Source of the DNA: Ignelater luminosus
Taxonomy: Eukaryota; Arthropoda; Insecta; Coleoptera; Elateridae
Direction: 5' to 3'
Assembly (NCBI GenBank): GCA_011009095.1
Contig: VTPC01090033.1
Coordinates: 532,587 to 596,586, forward strand
DNA length: 64,000 nucleotides
How positions within the stretch are numbered: position 1 is the first letter of the stretch; every line of letters starts with the position of its first letter. The notes below the pieces were generated by a model, which saw nothing but the letters and a program-made list of their open reading frames with translations, was not told the origin of the DNA and ran no database searches. The position numbers and the translations under genes were made by a program. Shown here one piece after another: positions 1-12,199 of this stretch.

Positions 1-3000
1 AAATCATGCATTTCATTTAATTATATTTAATACATGGAAAGAATCTGAAAGAATCTTATCTTCTAAAAGTTTTAACAGTAAGAAGCTCTATTATCATTAT
101 TATTACATTAATGCCATCATATTTATACTAATATATTAATAATTCATATTACGTCACGAGTAAATAATGACACCATGTATTAAATTCAAAGTAAAATTAA
201 ATGGTAATTAGTGCAGAAATTGAACTAGACCTAGTGGCGCCGTCCATTTAAATCTAGTAGGAAAAGTGTATGCAGCAGTTAAGTAGCAAAATCACCAGAA
301 TTACTAAATTGTGTTGGCAATTCGTTTACAGCCCATTAAAAAAACAAAATGGCTTTACGTCAAGATCTGCTGTCAGTTCTCGCGTATACGTGTGTGTTAT
401 CGTTTGATTGCTGATTTAAAACAACAAAATTATTTAAAATATAAAGTTTTTTGTATAATAATATTTACAGTCACCTTTTGTGTTGTGTAGGAAGAATATT
501 AGAAAGTTTTTTCAATAATTTTTCAACAGCTTGACGTTTTGATACCAGCAACAACGAATTTTACTTCTAAAATAGGTAAGTCCAATTCTTTGCGCAGCTC
601 ATTTGCAAAAATTTGTTTAGGTACTTGCTCCTAAAATATATAGCTTTATTCTTAAAATTACTATTTTTGATTTTAATAATATCTAGGTGTTTCTACACGA
701 TGTTTTGAAGGCCAAGTATAACCTGGCTATTTTTATCTTATTAGTATATTTCGAAAAAATGTATAGATATTTACTATAAGAAAATCAATTTCTGTATAGT
801 TTCTGTTACATTTTATTTTATAATTAAAATCTTTGAGACTAACCAATATTTAAACTACCCGGAACATGTTCGATTAATTTTATGCACGAACTAATTCTTT
901 AGTTCATGATTTTATATTATTTGCAAAATGGAAAGCCGAACATATATTAAAACCAGAAAGACATTGCATTAATGCAGTGGTAATTAATGTTACAAAATCC
1001 TTGAATGTAATATTTCAATATTGCAAATAATCGAACGGATATTGGTGAATCGAAACCTCAAACTTTCTTTAATTTTTTTTTTGAACACCTAGTTTGTATT
1101 GCATTTTTGTAGAGCGTACGATTATAAATTTAATCATGAATTACTTTCACTTTGTGACTTATTAATTTGTCGTAACATATTCACACAACGAACGATTCAG
1201 CGGACTTGGAAAGTTCGAATTATTTTCCTGTAAAATTTACCGTTGATGATGCGAGGTCTTTGGTCTTTTTTCCTGTGATAATGGAGCTTTCTAAAATTAG
1301 CTCTTTAATTGCGTGTTTAAACTGTAATGATTCAAGAATTTTAATATCCGCTTTATGTGGGATAATTTTTAGATAACAATAAATGATTTGAAAAGTTGAA
1401 GTGAATAATTTCTATTGAATGTTTTTGTAGTGTTATACACATATACCAGCATATCATTGGTTGGTTATTTCCCTATTTAAATTTGAATTAATCTCTGACA
1501 TTACTTATTGTTAGAATTAATGACGTCGATCGAGTACTTTGAATCATTACATTAGTAACGCTCGAAAATAACTTTTTATGTTACACGCGTTTACACACGA
1601 TGGAGTTTCCGATTCTTGTGATGTCCAGAATAAACTACGTATTTTACTGAGTTTTTTTGTTCTTTGTTTATGGGTTAAATGGTTTTAATTTTCATGTGAT
1701 TGTGCTTGTATTTTAGTTGGCTGCCGTTCTTGGTGTGTAAATCTGAAAGCCAGCTAGCTCGTATTTTCTTATTTAGATATGATAAAAAGCAATTAGAGAA
1801 TGGGTAGCGTGATAAACTGATAATTGATCTTAAACCGATGTAGTAACACAGTGCAATAAATTGTGTTTTATTTAATTAACTGCTTTCAAGGTTACAACTT
1901 GTTTTTAATATTTTGCAGTGCTAACGCGAATTTGCAAATTTAGGTCTACTTTATCGCAAAATTAATAACTAAAAATGCTACTTTCTAGCGTGACATCGTA
2001 AAAAACAAAACGGTGAACCAAGGATCAACTAAGATTATCTCAGGGTCGATCTAATGCTACAAAACAAAAGGATTGTGAAAATTCTCGCAAGATATAAATA
2101 ACGACCATGCTTTTTGAAAATGCTATTTTATCAACATAAGGTAAAATCAAAACATCTTGTAACACTTAAAAACATTGCCAAGGGCGGAAAATTATTTGCA
2201 TGTTTTTGTCCGATATATACTGTCGCAAACGATGAATAACAAAAATGATTGTATATTTATCTTTCAAATTAACTTACTATTGTGAAAAGATCGTTTTCTA
2301 GTAACTCTTTGGAAAATGAGTTGAAAACAATAGCTTTGCTAGCTGGATAAAAAGCATGTTGAATAAGATGATCAATTCCTAAATCGTTTTTCCTCTTATC
2401 ATAATTACGTTAGACAAATAATCCATTACTTGGTAATAAATATAAGACTTAACGCAGAATCCGCATACCAGTGACCAGAACGAAATTCTAAAACCCAAGA
2501 TGTCGGCGATTTATGAATAACGTTTTAGACAAGCTGCTGCTGTAGAGGAAAGGTATCGTAAGAATGTTTGAATGCTTTGGTCAGCTTAGAAACGCTGCAC
2601 AATGGGCTGAATAGTCAAACTAGGACAAAGGAAGGTTAGCTAAAGGTATAACACCGAATTTGGCTTGGTAGTTTCGGTATTCTGGTGACGACAGTCTTTT
2701 TCCCAAGTTTCTAATCTGGAAATGTGCACAGTGATAAAATAGTTGTAAGATAGATTTTCATTTTTTCAAAGCCACATGTCTAGCAACTTAATTGGTATAG
2801 TATCATTTTACTTTTCGTTGTTGGAAACACTCCAGTGCTGTTGAATTTCTAACCTAAGAAACTATAACCGTGCATATGTCGTATAGTTAACTTCAAGAAA
2901 GACTATCATTAGTGTAATATGTGTGACCTATCTGAGAGTACATCTTTTAGGCCACCGGTTGATCTTTTTGCATATGTTTTTTGCAAAACTTGAAAAATTA

Positions 3001-4280
3001 CTCTGCCTGTTTTAAGAACGTGGCTGACCCAGAAAATCGTATTTAAAAACATAATTTGCTTTTTATTTTTGTTCGTGGAAGAAGCTAAAGTCTTCTCTTT
3101 TTTCTTCTGCTTTCACATAATGTATAAATTATATTGAAAATGCGGGTGATGGAAGTTGCTCGAATGGCTAATTGCAACAGGTTTGCAACAAAACACAAAT
3201 CGCTTGATTGATCATTGCATTATTCGTTCAGTTTTATAAGAAGAATGGAACTGCACAGTAACTATTCCTTCTTGTCACTTTTAAGTGGCGTTATTGGTCT
3301 TGGCATTGTTGAAACAGTCCTAGCACTCTATTATTGATTGGCGCATGCATCTATAGTGCTATTCTTGTTCTAACGGTCACACTTAGGCTTTAGTAATGAT
3401 TGCTCAATTTTGCTTTCGCAGCTTAACGGAACTACAGCTCCAGATTAAGAAAGGAAGTGGTAGTTCCATATTTTGCCAGAACATTTCTACGTACCACAAT
3501 GTCTAACTCGAGTAAACGAGACGCAATGTTTTTTTAGTTAATGAACGATGACACTCGATAGGACTAATTGGAGTGGAATTTTTGAAGTAACAAATTCTGA
3601 TTGAAATACATCATATGCCTACCAAGGAAAATGAATGCTCTCTTCTTGGTCTAAGCCTAAAGATGCTTTTCCCACACTTTTATCCATCCTAGAACCAGAC
3701 GAAACCTTTTTAAGATTCTTATAGATATAAGGATATAATGTTTTGGCAAGCTAAAGATAATTGTGAACAACTGTTACATGTTAACCAATAAGGAGTTTTG
3801 TTTCATCGGTAGTAACGATTGATAGCGTACTATCTGCTTGTGGATATAAGCATATTTCAAGGGAGATTCAAAAGTTGTGTACCTACAGTATCAAAATCTA
3901 CATTGCGAAATTACAATTTACAGCAATATCGAAATGTACAGTAAATAATTTATGGTTTGGAAAAGGAGACGACCACGGTCATTTTATTAAAGAAACTGAA
4001 ACAACCGTGTTTTGTAAAATTTTACAATAATCTACTATCAAAGGTATGTTACTGCTATGTTGGTAATATAAACATGCAAGTTTTATGTTTACAGGATTTC
4101 AGGCTATTTCATAACATTGGAAAACAAACAAACAAACATAGTTCATGTAAATATTCAAGCGTATTTTGTTTCCATTTTAATTTATTGATTTTCATTAGAT
4201 ACTTGTTCATATTATTCATAACAGTTATTTAAAAACACTCTAGCGGTATGATAAAACTGTATACGATTTTGTAATTTTAA
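1..4280. other. AT-rich non-coding DNA
   Basis: I see no coding region with recognisable similarity and no TIR pair. The only gene-like signals are a pyrimidine-rich AG near 530 and a strong splice donor (AG|GTAAGT) at 575/576, which could bound a short non-coding exon of a plus-strand transcript. Open frames here are short and of random composition. Confidence 0.6.
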
Positions 4281-4345
4281 TACACTCAAGGACCAAAATA
4301 TTGCATATTTTTAATTATATTAGTAAATCCAGCAAAATGTGAATT

Positions 4346-4620
4346 TCAATGAACTCCGAAGGAGTCGTTACTGAATTTGCGAAGTCTGTCTGTCCGCATT
4401 TTTTGTCAAATTTTGAAATTTTGACTTCAGATTTAGATTCTACATCAAAAATTAAAGACAACGTGTGTCTTCGTTTTTTGATAACTCTTCGGGAACATGG
4501 TCAAAATGGCCGCCGAAGTTTGAAAAACAGTAACAAAACGGAGTTCGTTGTGGTTATTCTTTGCATTCCCAGATGTTTCTGCTTGGAATATCACTTTTAT
4601 GTAATGTTATTATTTTAGAA
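4346..4620 (+). repeat. Dispersed repeat, inverted partner at 34510-34862
   Basis: The segment opens with GAACTCCGAAGGAGTCG and continues through a GTCTGTCTGTC stretch. It matches the reverse complement of 34510-34862 over most of its length, including a TTTGCATTCCCAGATGTT block at the far end. The other copy has about 100 bp more in the middle. It lies inside the left part of the Tc1 element but is not Tc1 coding sequence, so it is probably a non-autonomous insertion or the terminal region of another transposon. No family was recognised. Confidence 0.7.
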
Positions 4621-4778
4621 GGCTGTGAAAAACATTTGATTTGTTTATGTTTTAACATTTATCATAATTGTGCTGTTTTGTGAAAGTTGTGGAAATAGTG
4701 CGTTTTTTCTTTGATAAACATTATAAACGATATTTTTGACTAAAATTTGGTTTTCCTCTAAAAAACTTTTGCAAAACG

Positions 4779-5769
4779 ATGCCGCGAAATAACCACAGCA
4801 AAGAATTGGATGCCGCAAAAGTGGTAACTTTAAGGCAAGAAGATTACAGACAGAAAAATATTGCAAGAATTGTTCAATTACATCAATCTATGGTTTCTCG
4901 AATTATGAAACGGTATCAGGAATCTGGAAATTATAAAAGAAGGGCAAGGCAAGAACGAAGAAGGTGCACCGGTGCTGCAGATGGTCGCTTTTTTCAACTT
5001 CAGTCTTTAAGAAATCGCGAGCTTACACCCTCTCGATTAGGAATTGAGCTGCAAAACATAAGAAGGGTTACTGTTAGTTCTAAGACGATAAGGCAAAGGT
5101 TGAAAGAAGTCGATTTGAATGCCAGAGTACCTGCCATAGTGCCCCGTCTATTCCAATAACACAAAAGGCAAAGATTAGAATTTGCTCGAGTCCATGCTAA
5201 TTGGACCATGGAGGAATTGAAGGATATTTGTTTTACTGACGAAACAAGGATTCAACTTGGGAAGCCGGACGGACGAAATAAGGTGTATAGAAGAGTCGGA
5301 CAGCGTTACAACAGTTTCAATCTGGTTAGTAATGTAAGCTTTGGAGGTGGTGGAATAATATTCTGGAGTGGTATTAGTTGGGAGACACATACAGAGCTTG
5401 TGGAGGTTAGCGGAGGAATGACGACTGAACGATACATTGAAGACATTTTACGAGAACATGTTGCGCCCTTTGTTGGAGTTATACGATATGAGAGATTTTT
5501 ACTAATGCACGATAATGCTCGTCCTCCACGCAGCAGCTGCAGTAACACAGTATCTCGATAAGGTTAATATCAGAACATTAGAATAGCCTCCATACAGTCT
5601 CGATCTTAGCCCGATCGAGCATTTATGGGACATGCTGAAAAGAAGGATTCGGCACAGAAATCCGACCCCTACGATTAGAAATGAACTCAGAATTGCTGCA
5701 AGAGAAGAATGGGAATCGATTACCCAAGAAACAATCCAAAACCTTTTTCCAGCCTACCTAGAAGAATGA
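4779..5769 (+). pseudogene. Tc1-family transposase (DD34E type), broken
   Basis: Tc1 transposases bind the TIRs with a paired-type helix-turn-helix (HTH) and cut with a DDE nuclease. The ATG at 4779 gives MPRNNHSKELDAAK followed by an HTH-like segment (residues ~20-50) and a second one to ~125. The first catalytic Asp is in FTDET near 5236. The second is in MHDNARP near 5508, and the Glu is in LSPIEHLWD near 5610. Lesions are a TAA stop (5157-5159), one extra base in the C-run near 5525 that shifts frame, and a TAG (5584-5586) where Tc1 relatives have Trp. The frame then runs to a TGA ending at 5769. Full length would be ~330 aa, normal for Tc1. Gene and TIR positions agree. Confidence 0.88.
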
Positions 5770-5945
5770 AGGCAGTCATTCAAGTTTGAGGAGGAAACAC
5801 GCGTTACTAAAATTCATTTGTTTTAGTGTAGACACGTTATTTTTGAAACTGTTCGGTTAAAGTTCCTTGTTCAATAAATTGACTTATGGATTTTACATAC
5901 CAAGACTTATTTGCAATTTCCTTGACAGATACATTAACCCTTTTT

Positions 5946-6173
5946 GGACCTACTGCCCTTTTAAAAGAACAGAAGGCAACTGAAATATTTTTAATTATTT
6001 TTGGAGCTTGTACTAGCTTCTCATGGATGACATGTTCTATATGTTTATTGTAATAAGAGTAGTGGTAGCACATAACATAAACAAACTTCAGTGTGCTTGT
6101 TTACAAATCTGTGACCGAATTTTCTAAACAATTTTTTCCTGTGACTGTGATCTTTTAAAAGAACGGTAGGACC
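5946..6173. repeat. Inverted repeat at the piggyBac left side
   Basis: The block CCTACTGCCCTTTTAAAAGA (from 5950) recurs inverted at 6150-6173 with a few changes. It sits just inside a TTAA followed by CCCTTTTTGG (5934-5947). TTAA-CCCTTT is typical of piggyBac ends, and subterminal inverted repeats are common in that family. It may be either the left end of the piggyBac element or a small related MITE. Confidence 0.45.
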
Positions 6174-6249
6174 ATCTGTTACCAATTTCCTATATTTTAT
6201 TTTTAGTTACTGGAAACGTCCCCTAACCCTAAATGAGTTACTGGAAGAG

Positions 6250-7661
6250 TTGGAGAATCCTGATTGTCCGCAATTGCCTGACAATATTGCAATTTTCCCA
6301 CCTGACAATGCCAACGATACAAACACTGATAAAGACTCCGGCAAAGGGGACACCGTGGACATAAATAATTTGCCTGGGGTACAGCTGCGAGCTGAAGCGG
6401 AAGCAAAAGTTGAAGTAGAGTCGGACTGGGACAGTGATGATGACAAACTCTTATCGTCATTTTCGCAACGGAAACAAAAGAAAAAAGATGATAACGACCC
6501 GAAGCTTCAAAAATGGCATTCTGTGTTCTACACAAAAAGTAATCGGATTCCGACAGAAACATTTAGATTGTTTCTAGATACTAAAGTTTTAGATACAATT
6601 TTAAACTCTACCAACGTCTATGCCCAGCAGAGGAATGGCTCCAGTGATATTACGGTGGATGAGTTCTATTGCTTTATAGAAGTTTTATTAAGTAGTTACT
6701 GTTCAGTTCCACGAAAACGCATGTATTGGGAAAATTTGGAAGATATCCACAGTTCTCTGGTTAACAACGCAATATCACAGGATCGTTATCAGCATATGAA
6801 TAATCTGCACTGCAATGATAATGATTATCTGGATAAGGACGATAGGTTTTCAAAGGTTAGACCTTTGTTTGACTCATCAAATAAGAAATTCCTTCAGTTC
6901 GCACTCATGACAGGCAATCACTGTGTCGATTGAAGCCATGGTGTCATATTACGGACGCCATGGCTGTAAACAGTAGATTAGGGGGAAGCTCATTAGATGG
7001 AGTTACAAATTCTGGGTCGGAGCTACATCGTTTGAATGTATTGTTCAATTTGAACCGTACCAAGGTTCATCAACACAGCTCCCACATTTATATAAAGATT
7101 TGGGACTAGGGGCATCTGTTGCGTTGCAGTATGCAGATGTATTAGAATCTACAGGTTCTTGACTCATCCATATATATTTTGACAATTTGTTTATTTCCCC
7201 ATCGCTTCTCAAGGAGCTAACGTCGCGAAATGTCATGAGAATCGTATCCCAAAATGTTCACTCCTCGATTTAAAGCAAATGAAAAAACAAGCAAGAGGGT
7301 TTTTCGACTACGTATAGCCGACAGGTAGATTATAATTTGCAAGTGGAATGACAACAACGTTACCACATTAGCTTCAAATGCTCTTTCTGTATTTCCGACT
7401 CACAATGTGAAAAGATACTTGCAAGCAGAAAAGAAGCACGATTGTGTAGAGCAACGCCGTTTGATAAATTCATACAATGAAAACATGGGTGGAGTACACC
7501 GCAGTGACCAAAATATAGGGCAATACAGGGTAAGCATTTGTGGAAAAAAGTGGTACTTTCCCCTAATAAGCCATTGCTTTGATATGGCGATGCAAATGCA
7601 TGACAACTGCACCGCTAGCATTCCGAAGATCAATTGCCACCGAATTTCTAAAAGCGTATAG
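6250..7661 (+). pseudogene. piggyBac-family transposase, broken
   Basis: piggyBac transposases excise DNA precisely at TTAA using an RNase H-like DDD core. The N-terminal part has an acidic stretch (ESDWDSDDDKL) and then a helical domain (TVDEFYCFIEVLLSSY, DRYQHMNNLHCND). The first core motif is GNHCVD followed by SMVSYYGRHGCKQ. The stop at 6931-6933 replaces the acidic residue after the Asp. Next are YKFWVG, IYFDNLF (second Asp) and ENMGGVHRSDQNIGQYR, where one of the conserved Asp positions is His. In-frame stops lie at 6931, ~6988 and ~7159, with frameshifts between ~7240 and 7400. There is no ATG at 6250; the first codon of this open stretch is TTG, and the true start is unclear. A left TTAA is plausible at 5934; I could not fix the right end. 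Confidence 0.85.
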
Positions 7662-8130
7662 GCGGACTATGTACTAAAAGAGGACCATCTAGATATCCAG
7701 GAAATTTACACAATTATCTAATAGTGTACCAGGATAAACAAACTAGGTTCTTTGTAATAAGAAACTCAATTTTAGGTGCAAGAAATTCAATTTTGGGTTA
7801 CACCCTAAAGACTGTTTCGATAACTACCACACGAAAATGTAATTTTTGTAATTTGATGTTGTAAAACCTTTGTCTTACTTAAACTTAAAATAAATATCTG
7901 AAAATAGTTTTCTGACCTACCGTCGTCAATAAATTTGAAAATTTTTTAAACCAGGTTGCTCTTTATACTATTTGATCAGACACACAAGGTAAAAAATGTT
8001 AGATTTTGCAAAAAAAAGTTTCAGGACTAAGATTAAAAACAACAATCCAGTACACTTAGATCTATATTACTTCTCAAACAAAAGAATAAATCAACAAACT
8101 AAAAATATGCAATATTTTTGTCCATGAGTG

Positions 8131-8559
8131 TATATTATTACTTTAAAAAGTACCATGTAAGATTGGGGATTTTCTGAAGTTTCAAGATTTGAAGAAAATG
8201 TCCAAATATGTTTTACAAGATGGATTAATAATTGAATTTTTGCGTTTTTCCAGCTTATGAATCTTTTTGACGGCTGCCTTTTTTTCATTCCTTTTATGCT
8301 TGCTATAGTAGTAATTAGCTCCTATGCGATTAGTGCTTCTACAATTTCAGTTTCTGCAATTTACTATTTCTTACTTTATTTGTTAAGTTCACTCACTTTT
8401 TTTATGCACCACAGCTTGGGGAAGCCCTGAACAATACATACTGACAAGCTTTCCTCCACCGTTTCATTCTTTTTCTTTAATCCTTTTGAATGAGACATTA
8501 GTGTGATGGCGTTAGGCGATAAATCGTCCCATAATCTGGGAATTGGTTAGGTTTCGTTA
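8131..8559. other. Unassigned AT-rich spacer
   Basis: This stretch lies between the Tc1 element and the 8560-8830 repeat. No coding or repeat signal was recognised. Confidence 0.5.
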
Positions 8560-8830
8560 TACATTAGCCTTTTTAAGTCGGTTATACTCTAGCACGGATC
8601 GGGCTTCACCTTCCAACAGGCCTCTTTTGAGTTCTACAGTGGGGTTTTGTCGTCTATCTAACCACCATGAACCTTCTTAAGTCAATTTTAGCGCGCGTAA
8701 AGCTTCATTTTCCAACCAGTTTTTATCGGTGGCCCACAGTCGGACTTCACCCTCCATTAACCTTCTTATATCGGTTAAACTCGAACGCGGGTCGGGCTTT
8801 GCTTCCGTCAAAAATACAGTAAAGTGTAAA
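8560..8830. repeat. Repeat copy 1 (partner 12200-12400), internally repetitive
   Basis: Bases ~8631-8830 match 12200-12400 as a direct repeat, with runs such as CAGTGGGGTTTTGTCGTCTA shared exactly. Within the unit, a motif resembling TTAACCTTCTTATATCGGTT followed by GGGTCGGGCTT recurs two to three times about 85-100 bp apart, starting at 8564. The second copy abuts a reverse transcriptase fragment on the minus strand, so this may be 5' untranslated sequence of that retrotransposon. Confidence 0.75.
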
Positions 8831-8895
8831 TGTATGGTCTTGCGTGCTGTGTCCTTGTCTGAATCCGCTCTGTGTTGCTACTAGCTAAGGCTCTA

Positions 8896-11565
8896 CAGGG
8901 TGATTCTGAAATAAAGGGTATCCTTTTAATAGGTGATAAGTGAGGCTAAAAGAAGACAAAAAATGAAGAAACGAAGTGGCTCCGTGAAAGTTGAAAATTT
9001 TCACAATTTTCCGAAATATTAAATACTGAAGCCGCCTCTGGTTAGAAAAAGGAAAGTGTTCTTTGTATTCTCGCCTTCGGAGTAAACAGTGAAAGTTAAG
9101 GAGATTTACGGTTGTTGTAAAACCATTGTAGTGCAAGAATGAAAATTTGCCAGACATGCCTATTTTCTTTGAACTAACGCAGGTGTAGTCGCACAACGAA
9201 CAATAAATGCCATCATAAGCTACCCCATGGACATTTTCAACTTTCCCTTCTTAAATCTGAAGTTGAGGAGATCAAAGAAATTGTGATATGTTTAACAGGC
9301 AGGGTTGTTGAAATGTATTAAGACAGTAAAAAGATAATAGCATAATTTATGTCACGAGCAATTAGACTCCAGTCTCGCAAGCAACATTTTAATCCCTTAT
9401 TATTATTTAGTCCTTTGAATAGAAAACATTATGGAAGATACTACTAATTATCGCTTCTGTATTTAACTCAATTCCATAAAATCAACCAATTTTTATTTAT
9501 GTAGCATAATGCTTATTGAAGTTTTTGGTTCTTTGGAATTTTACAGAAAAAAGTCACTAACAGTAAAATTTTATTTTTTTTCCGTTTACAGATCAAAAAG
9601 TAAATGTTATAAACGTGTCCATAGGTTATTTATGGCACTGTAGAAACCAGAAAAACTATTATAAGCGTTTAAAGTGCGAGAAAGGTTTGGTGTATTTACC
9701 ATGCTTTCGGCGAAATAGCGGTTCCTTTTAACATAAGCTATCGCCTAGTTTTATCTCGAGCAAGTAGTAAATAGTAAGTCTGTCAACTAAGCAAGTACAG
9801 CAACTTTATTTTACCCCCCATCGTGTTTACTTCTTAATCCAAAAAAGCGAGAATTATAAAAAGGTTTCTCGTCAAAACGTTTTCTTGGAGATTAAATATT
9901 TGGTACCTGCTTCTTTCAAAGGCACCGGCTTTACCCTAACAACTAGGAACTTCCAATTTCTTTTTCTAAAAACATATTTCAATAGTAAAATGAAGGTCGC
10001 TGACCGCTGCCTATTTAACGCGAAAATATAGCTTCTTTTGTTAATGTCAGAAATGCGAATCTCGTTCAAAAGCGCACGAAAAAGGGCCATAATTCATAAT
10101 TCAATCTTCTTTCGTTTTCTTGTAAAGACTAAACGGAGTATCGCGACGTTTACGCATTCATGTTATCACCTTATTACTGGAAAGACGGGCAACTTACGAA
10201 AATATTACAACAAATGTTGAACATGACCACCGTCGACCTGAAGACAAGCCTCTATGTGTCGGTGAAAACTGTTACGCACACGAGTAAATATTCCAGTTGT
10301 ATTGCGAATTTCTGCGGCTGCTGCTAAAATGCGTTGTTGAAGGTCTTCCGCGTTTTCGACTTCCGTGCGATATACAACAGACTTCATGTGACCCCACAAG
10401 AAGTAGTCCAGAGGATTTATGTCAGGACTACGAGCAGGCCAGCGTACGGGACCATGGCGACCAATCTACCGATGGGGAAACATTTCGTTCAAATAGCCCT
10501 GCACACGTACGCTAGTATGCGGAGGGGCTCCATCATGCATGTAATAAATATGCCTACGAGTTTCTAGAGGTGTATGGTCCAACATATCTGGCAACCTGTT
10601 TTCTAGAAATTCCAGATACGTGGCTCCGTTTAACCGCTGCGATAAAATAAACGGTCCAAACAATGTGTCTCCTAAAAACCGCCATTGAAATTTATTTTCC
10701 CTAATCAGGTGAGAATTAGCGTCATTCCAATAATGTACGTTATGAAAATTTAAGATACCGTCTCGCGTAAAACAACACTCATCCGTAAACAGTACTTTCT
10801 CTACAAATTCCTGTTGTTGCATTGTTTTTTGTCGAAATGACTCACAAAATGTTGGTCTCGGTGCAAAGTCATTTTCAGTTAAATGCTGAACCCGTTGTAG
10901 GTGATAGGGATGTAATAAGTACGACTTTAATATCCGATGCGCTGTTGCTTGGGAAACGTTCACGTCGCGTGCGATACCGCGGGTACTTATTGTAGGATCT
11001 TCATTAATCATATCTAATACATCTTCTTCCGCTTGAAGAAAGTGTGGTGCTCGTTCTTGTCCACGGCCTTCATATGTTGCGACGGTGCTACCCGTATCAC
11101 GAAGTCGTTGTATCGTTTGCAATATTGTATTCCGCGAAGGCCGTCTTCGTTGTGGAAAACGATCGGCGTACAGTCGTTTTGTCGCTTTTACATTATAATG
11201 ACATTCTCCATACATTAAAGTTATGTCTGTCAACTCTTGAGTGGAAAACATCTCGCTCACTTAAAATTTTTTCACACCTTGTCACTCTCAGGAAAGTCAA
11301 AGACCGACTGATTGTGACAACATGTTCCGACCCTTACATATGTAAATAGCTACCAGCCAATGACAAGGAGGGTCAGTCAACCCCTATCGATTTTTACTTA
11401 AGTGAAAGTATGAGAGCAGGACCGGCTTGGCTTAGCGATTAAATTTCAAAAGTCTTTTTTTCGGAAACTATGCAATTTTTACCTACCTTTTTTTATCGCA
11501 AATGTATGTACTATCACGCCGCTATCCTCCTTTAAGAGGATACCCTTTATTTCAGAATCACCCTG
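8896..11565 (-). mobile_element. DD41D mariner-like transposon, copy 1
   Basis: Both ends carry CAGGGTGATTCTGAAATAAA followed by GGGTATCC, in inverted orientation, with TA duplications at 8894-8895 and 11566-11567. The transposase gene lies on the minus strand in the right half. A second copy of the same family occurs at 29943-38960 in opposite orientation, and its ends match this one over several hundred bp. That allows the element's own non-coding arms (8896-9660 and 11330-11565) to be recognised. At 2.67 kb it is long for a mariner relative because of ~1.3 kb of non-coding DNA downstream of the gene. Confidence 0.93.
10205..11251 (-). pseudogene. DD41D-type transposase, one internal stop
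   Basis: The product would cut and rejoin the flanking TIRs. The ATG at 11251 gives MFSTQELTDITLMYGECHYN, an HTH-like N-terminus with RRRPSRNTILQTIQRL and a second domain (ISTRGIARDVNVSQATAHRILK). The catalytic core shows VLFTDECCF (first Asp), YMHDGAPPH (second Asp) and SPDINPLDYFLWGHMK (third Asp). Counting codons from the second to the third Asp gives 41 intervening positions, so it is a DD41D enzyme, a known group within the IS630-Tc1-mariner superfamily. The only lesion seen is a TAG at 10466-10468 where TGG (Trp) is likely. The frame is otherwise open to the stop at 10205-10207, 348 codons in all. This is the best preserved transposase of the window. Confidence 0.92.
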
Positions 11566-11639
11566 TATATGACAGTTTTTAACCTTTTCTCTAGAATCCT
11601 TTCATACTTTCAAAACTGTACTTAACAGCGTTATTCCTC

Positions 11640-12195
11640 TATAATTTTGGCAGCTTCTTAAAAATTGGCATGATGACTCCTACATCCCATTCCGTTGGTA
11701 TTCTTTCCTCTTCCCATGCTTTTCTGACTATTACGTGCAGTAACTGCATACCCTTTATTACCATTTGTTTTATCATATCTGGACCTATTCCGCCATGTCC
11801 CGGTGCTTTTCCTACTTTGAGCTGTGCAACTGCTTCTATCACTTCCTCTAGAGATGGGGGTGTGCTACCTGTGTTTACTAGTCTTTCCCTTTCAGCTTCT
11901 TCTGCATTGTCTTCGGTCTCTACATTTGTGTTTGAAAGTTCTTGAAAATACTCCCCCCACCTGTCCATAATTCTCTTATTAGCTTTCAAGAGGGTACCTT
12001 TTGATTGCTATATTTTGTTCTGGCTTTCCTTTTCAAATGGTTTTTACTATTTTATAGAACATTGTACTGTTTCCTTTTTTGTTTTCTTCTATGTTACGCC
12101 CAAATTCTTCCTAAGACTTCTGTTTCGCTTCTGTAATAATCTTCTTAACCTTATTTCTTTGTTCTTTGTAACATTCATAATTTGCTTCTGTTTTA
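11640..12195 (-). pseudogene. Non-LTR retrotransposon fragment: start of the reverse transcriptase domain
   Basis: On the minus strand, an upstream segment rich in Lys and Glu (ECYKEQRNKVKKIITEAKQK) leads into a linker (MDRWGEYFQEL) and then SLEEVIEAVAQLKVGKAPGH. After that come GGIGPDMIKQM and RIPTEWDVGVIMPIFKK. This order is typical of the first blocks of RTE/Jockey-type reverse transcriptases, where KAPGxDGI is conserved; here the Asp is Gly. The sequence ends before the catalytic YADD/FADD box. Stop codons at about 12110 and 12045 and a frameshift near 12003 show it is dead. The two other fragments at 21676 and 55190 cover later parts of similar proteins. Confidence 0.82.
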
Positions 12196-12199
12196 TTTA

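Larger units (their letters stand above)
4283..8130 (+). mobile_element. Tc1-type DNA transposon, decayed, with nested piggyBac remnant
   Basis: The ends form a ~33-bp inverted repeat: the left begins CACTCAAGGACCAAAATATT, and the reverse complement of the right begins CACTCATGGACAAAAATATT. Three mismatches are visible over the repeat. A TA dinucleotide lies just outside each end (4281-4282, 8131-8132), the usual Tc1/mariner target duplication. At 3.85 kb it is more than twice a normal Tc1. The excess is explained by the piggyBac remnant (about 5938 to 7.9 kb) and by a dispersed repeat at 4346-4620. The transposase gene at 4779 lies in the expected place and orientation. Confidence 0.85.

Noticed and set aside
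3957..4232. Open frame of 91 codons
   Set aside because: It starts at TTG, is rich in Phe/Tyr/Lys as expected from AT-rich DNA, and shows no recognisable motif.
5837..6073. Minus-strand open frame between Tc1 and piggyBac genes
   Set aside because: It crosses the probable Tc1/piggyBac junction at TTAA and has no recognised domain.
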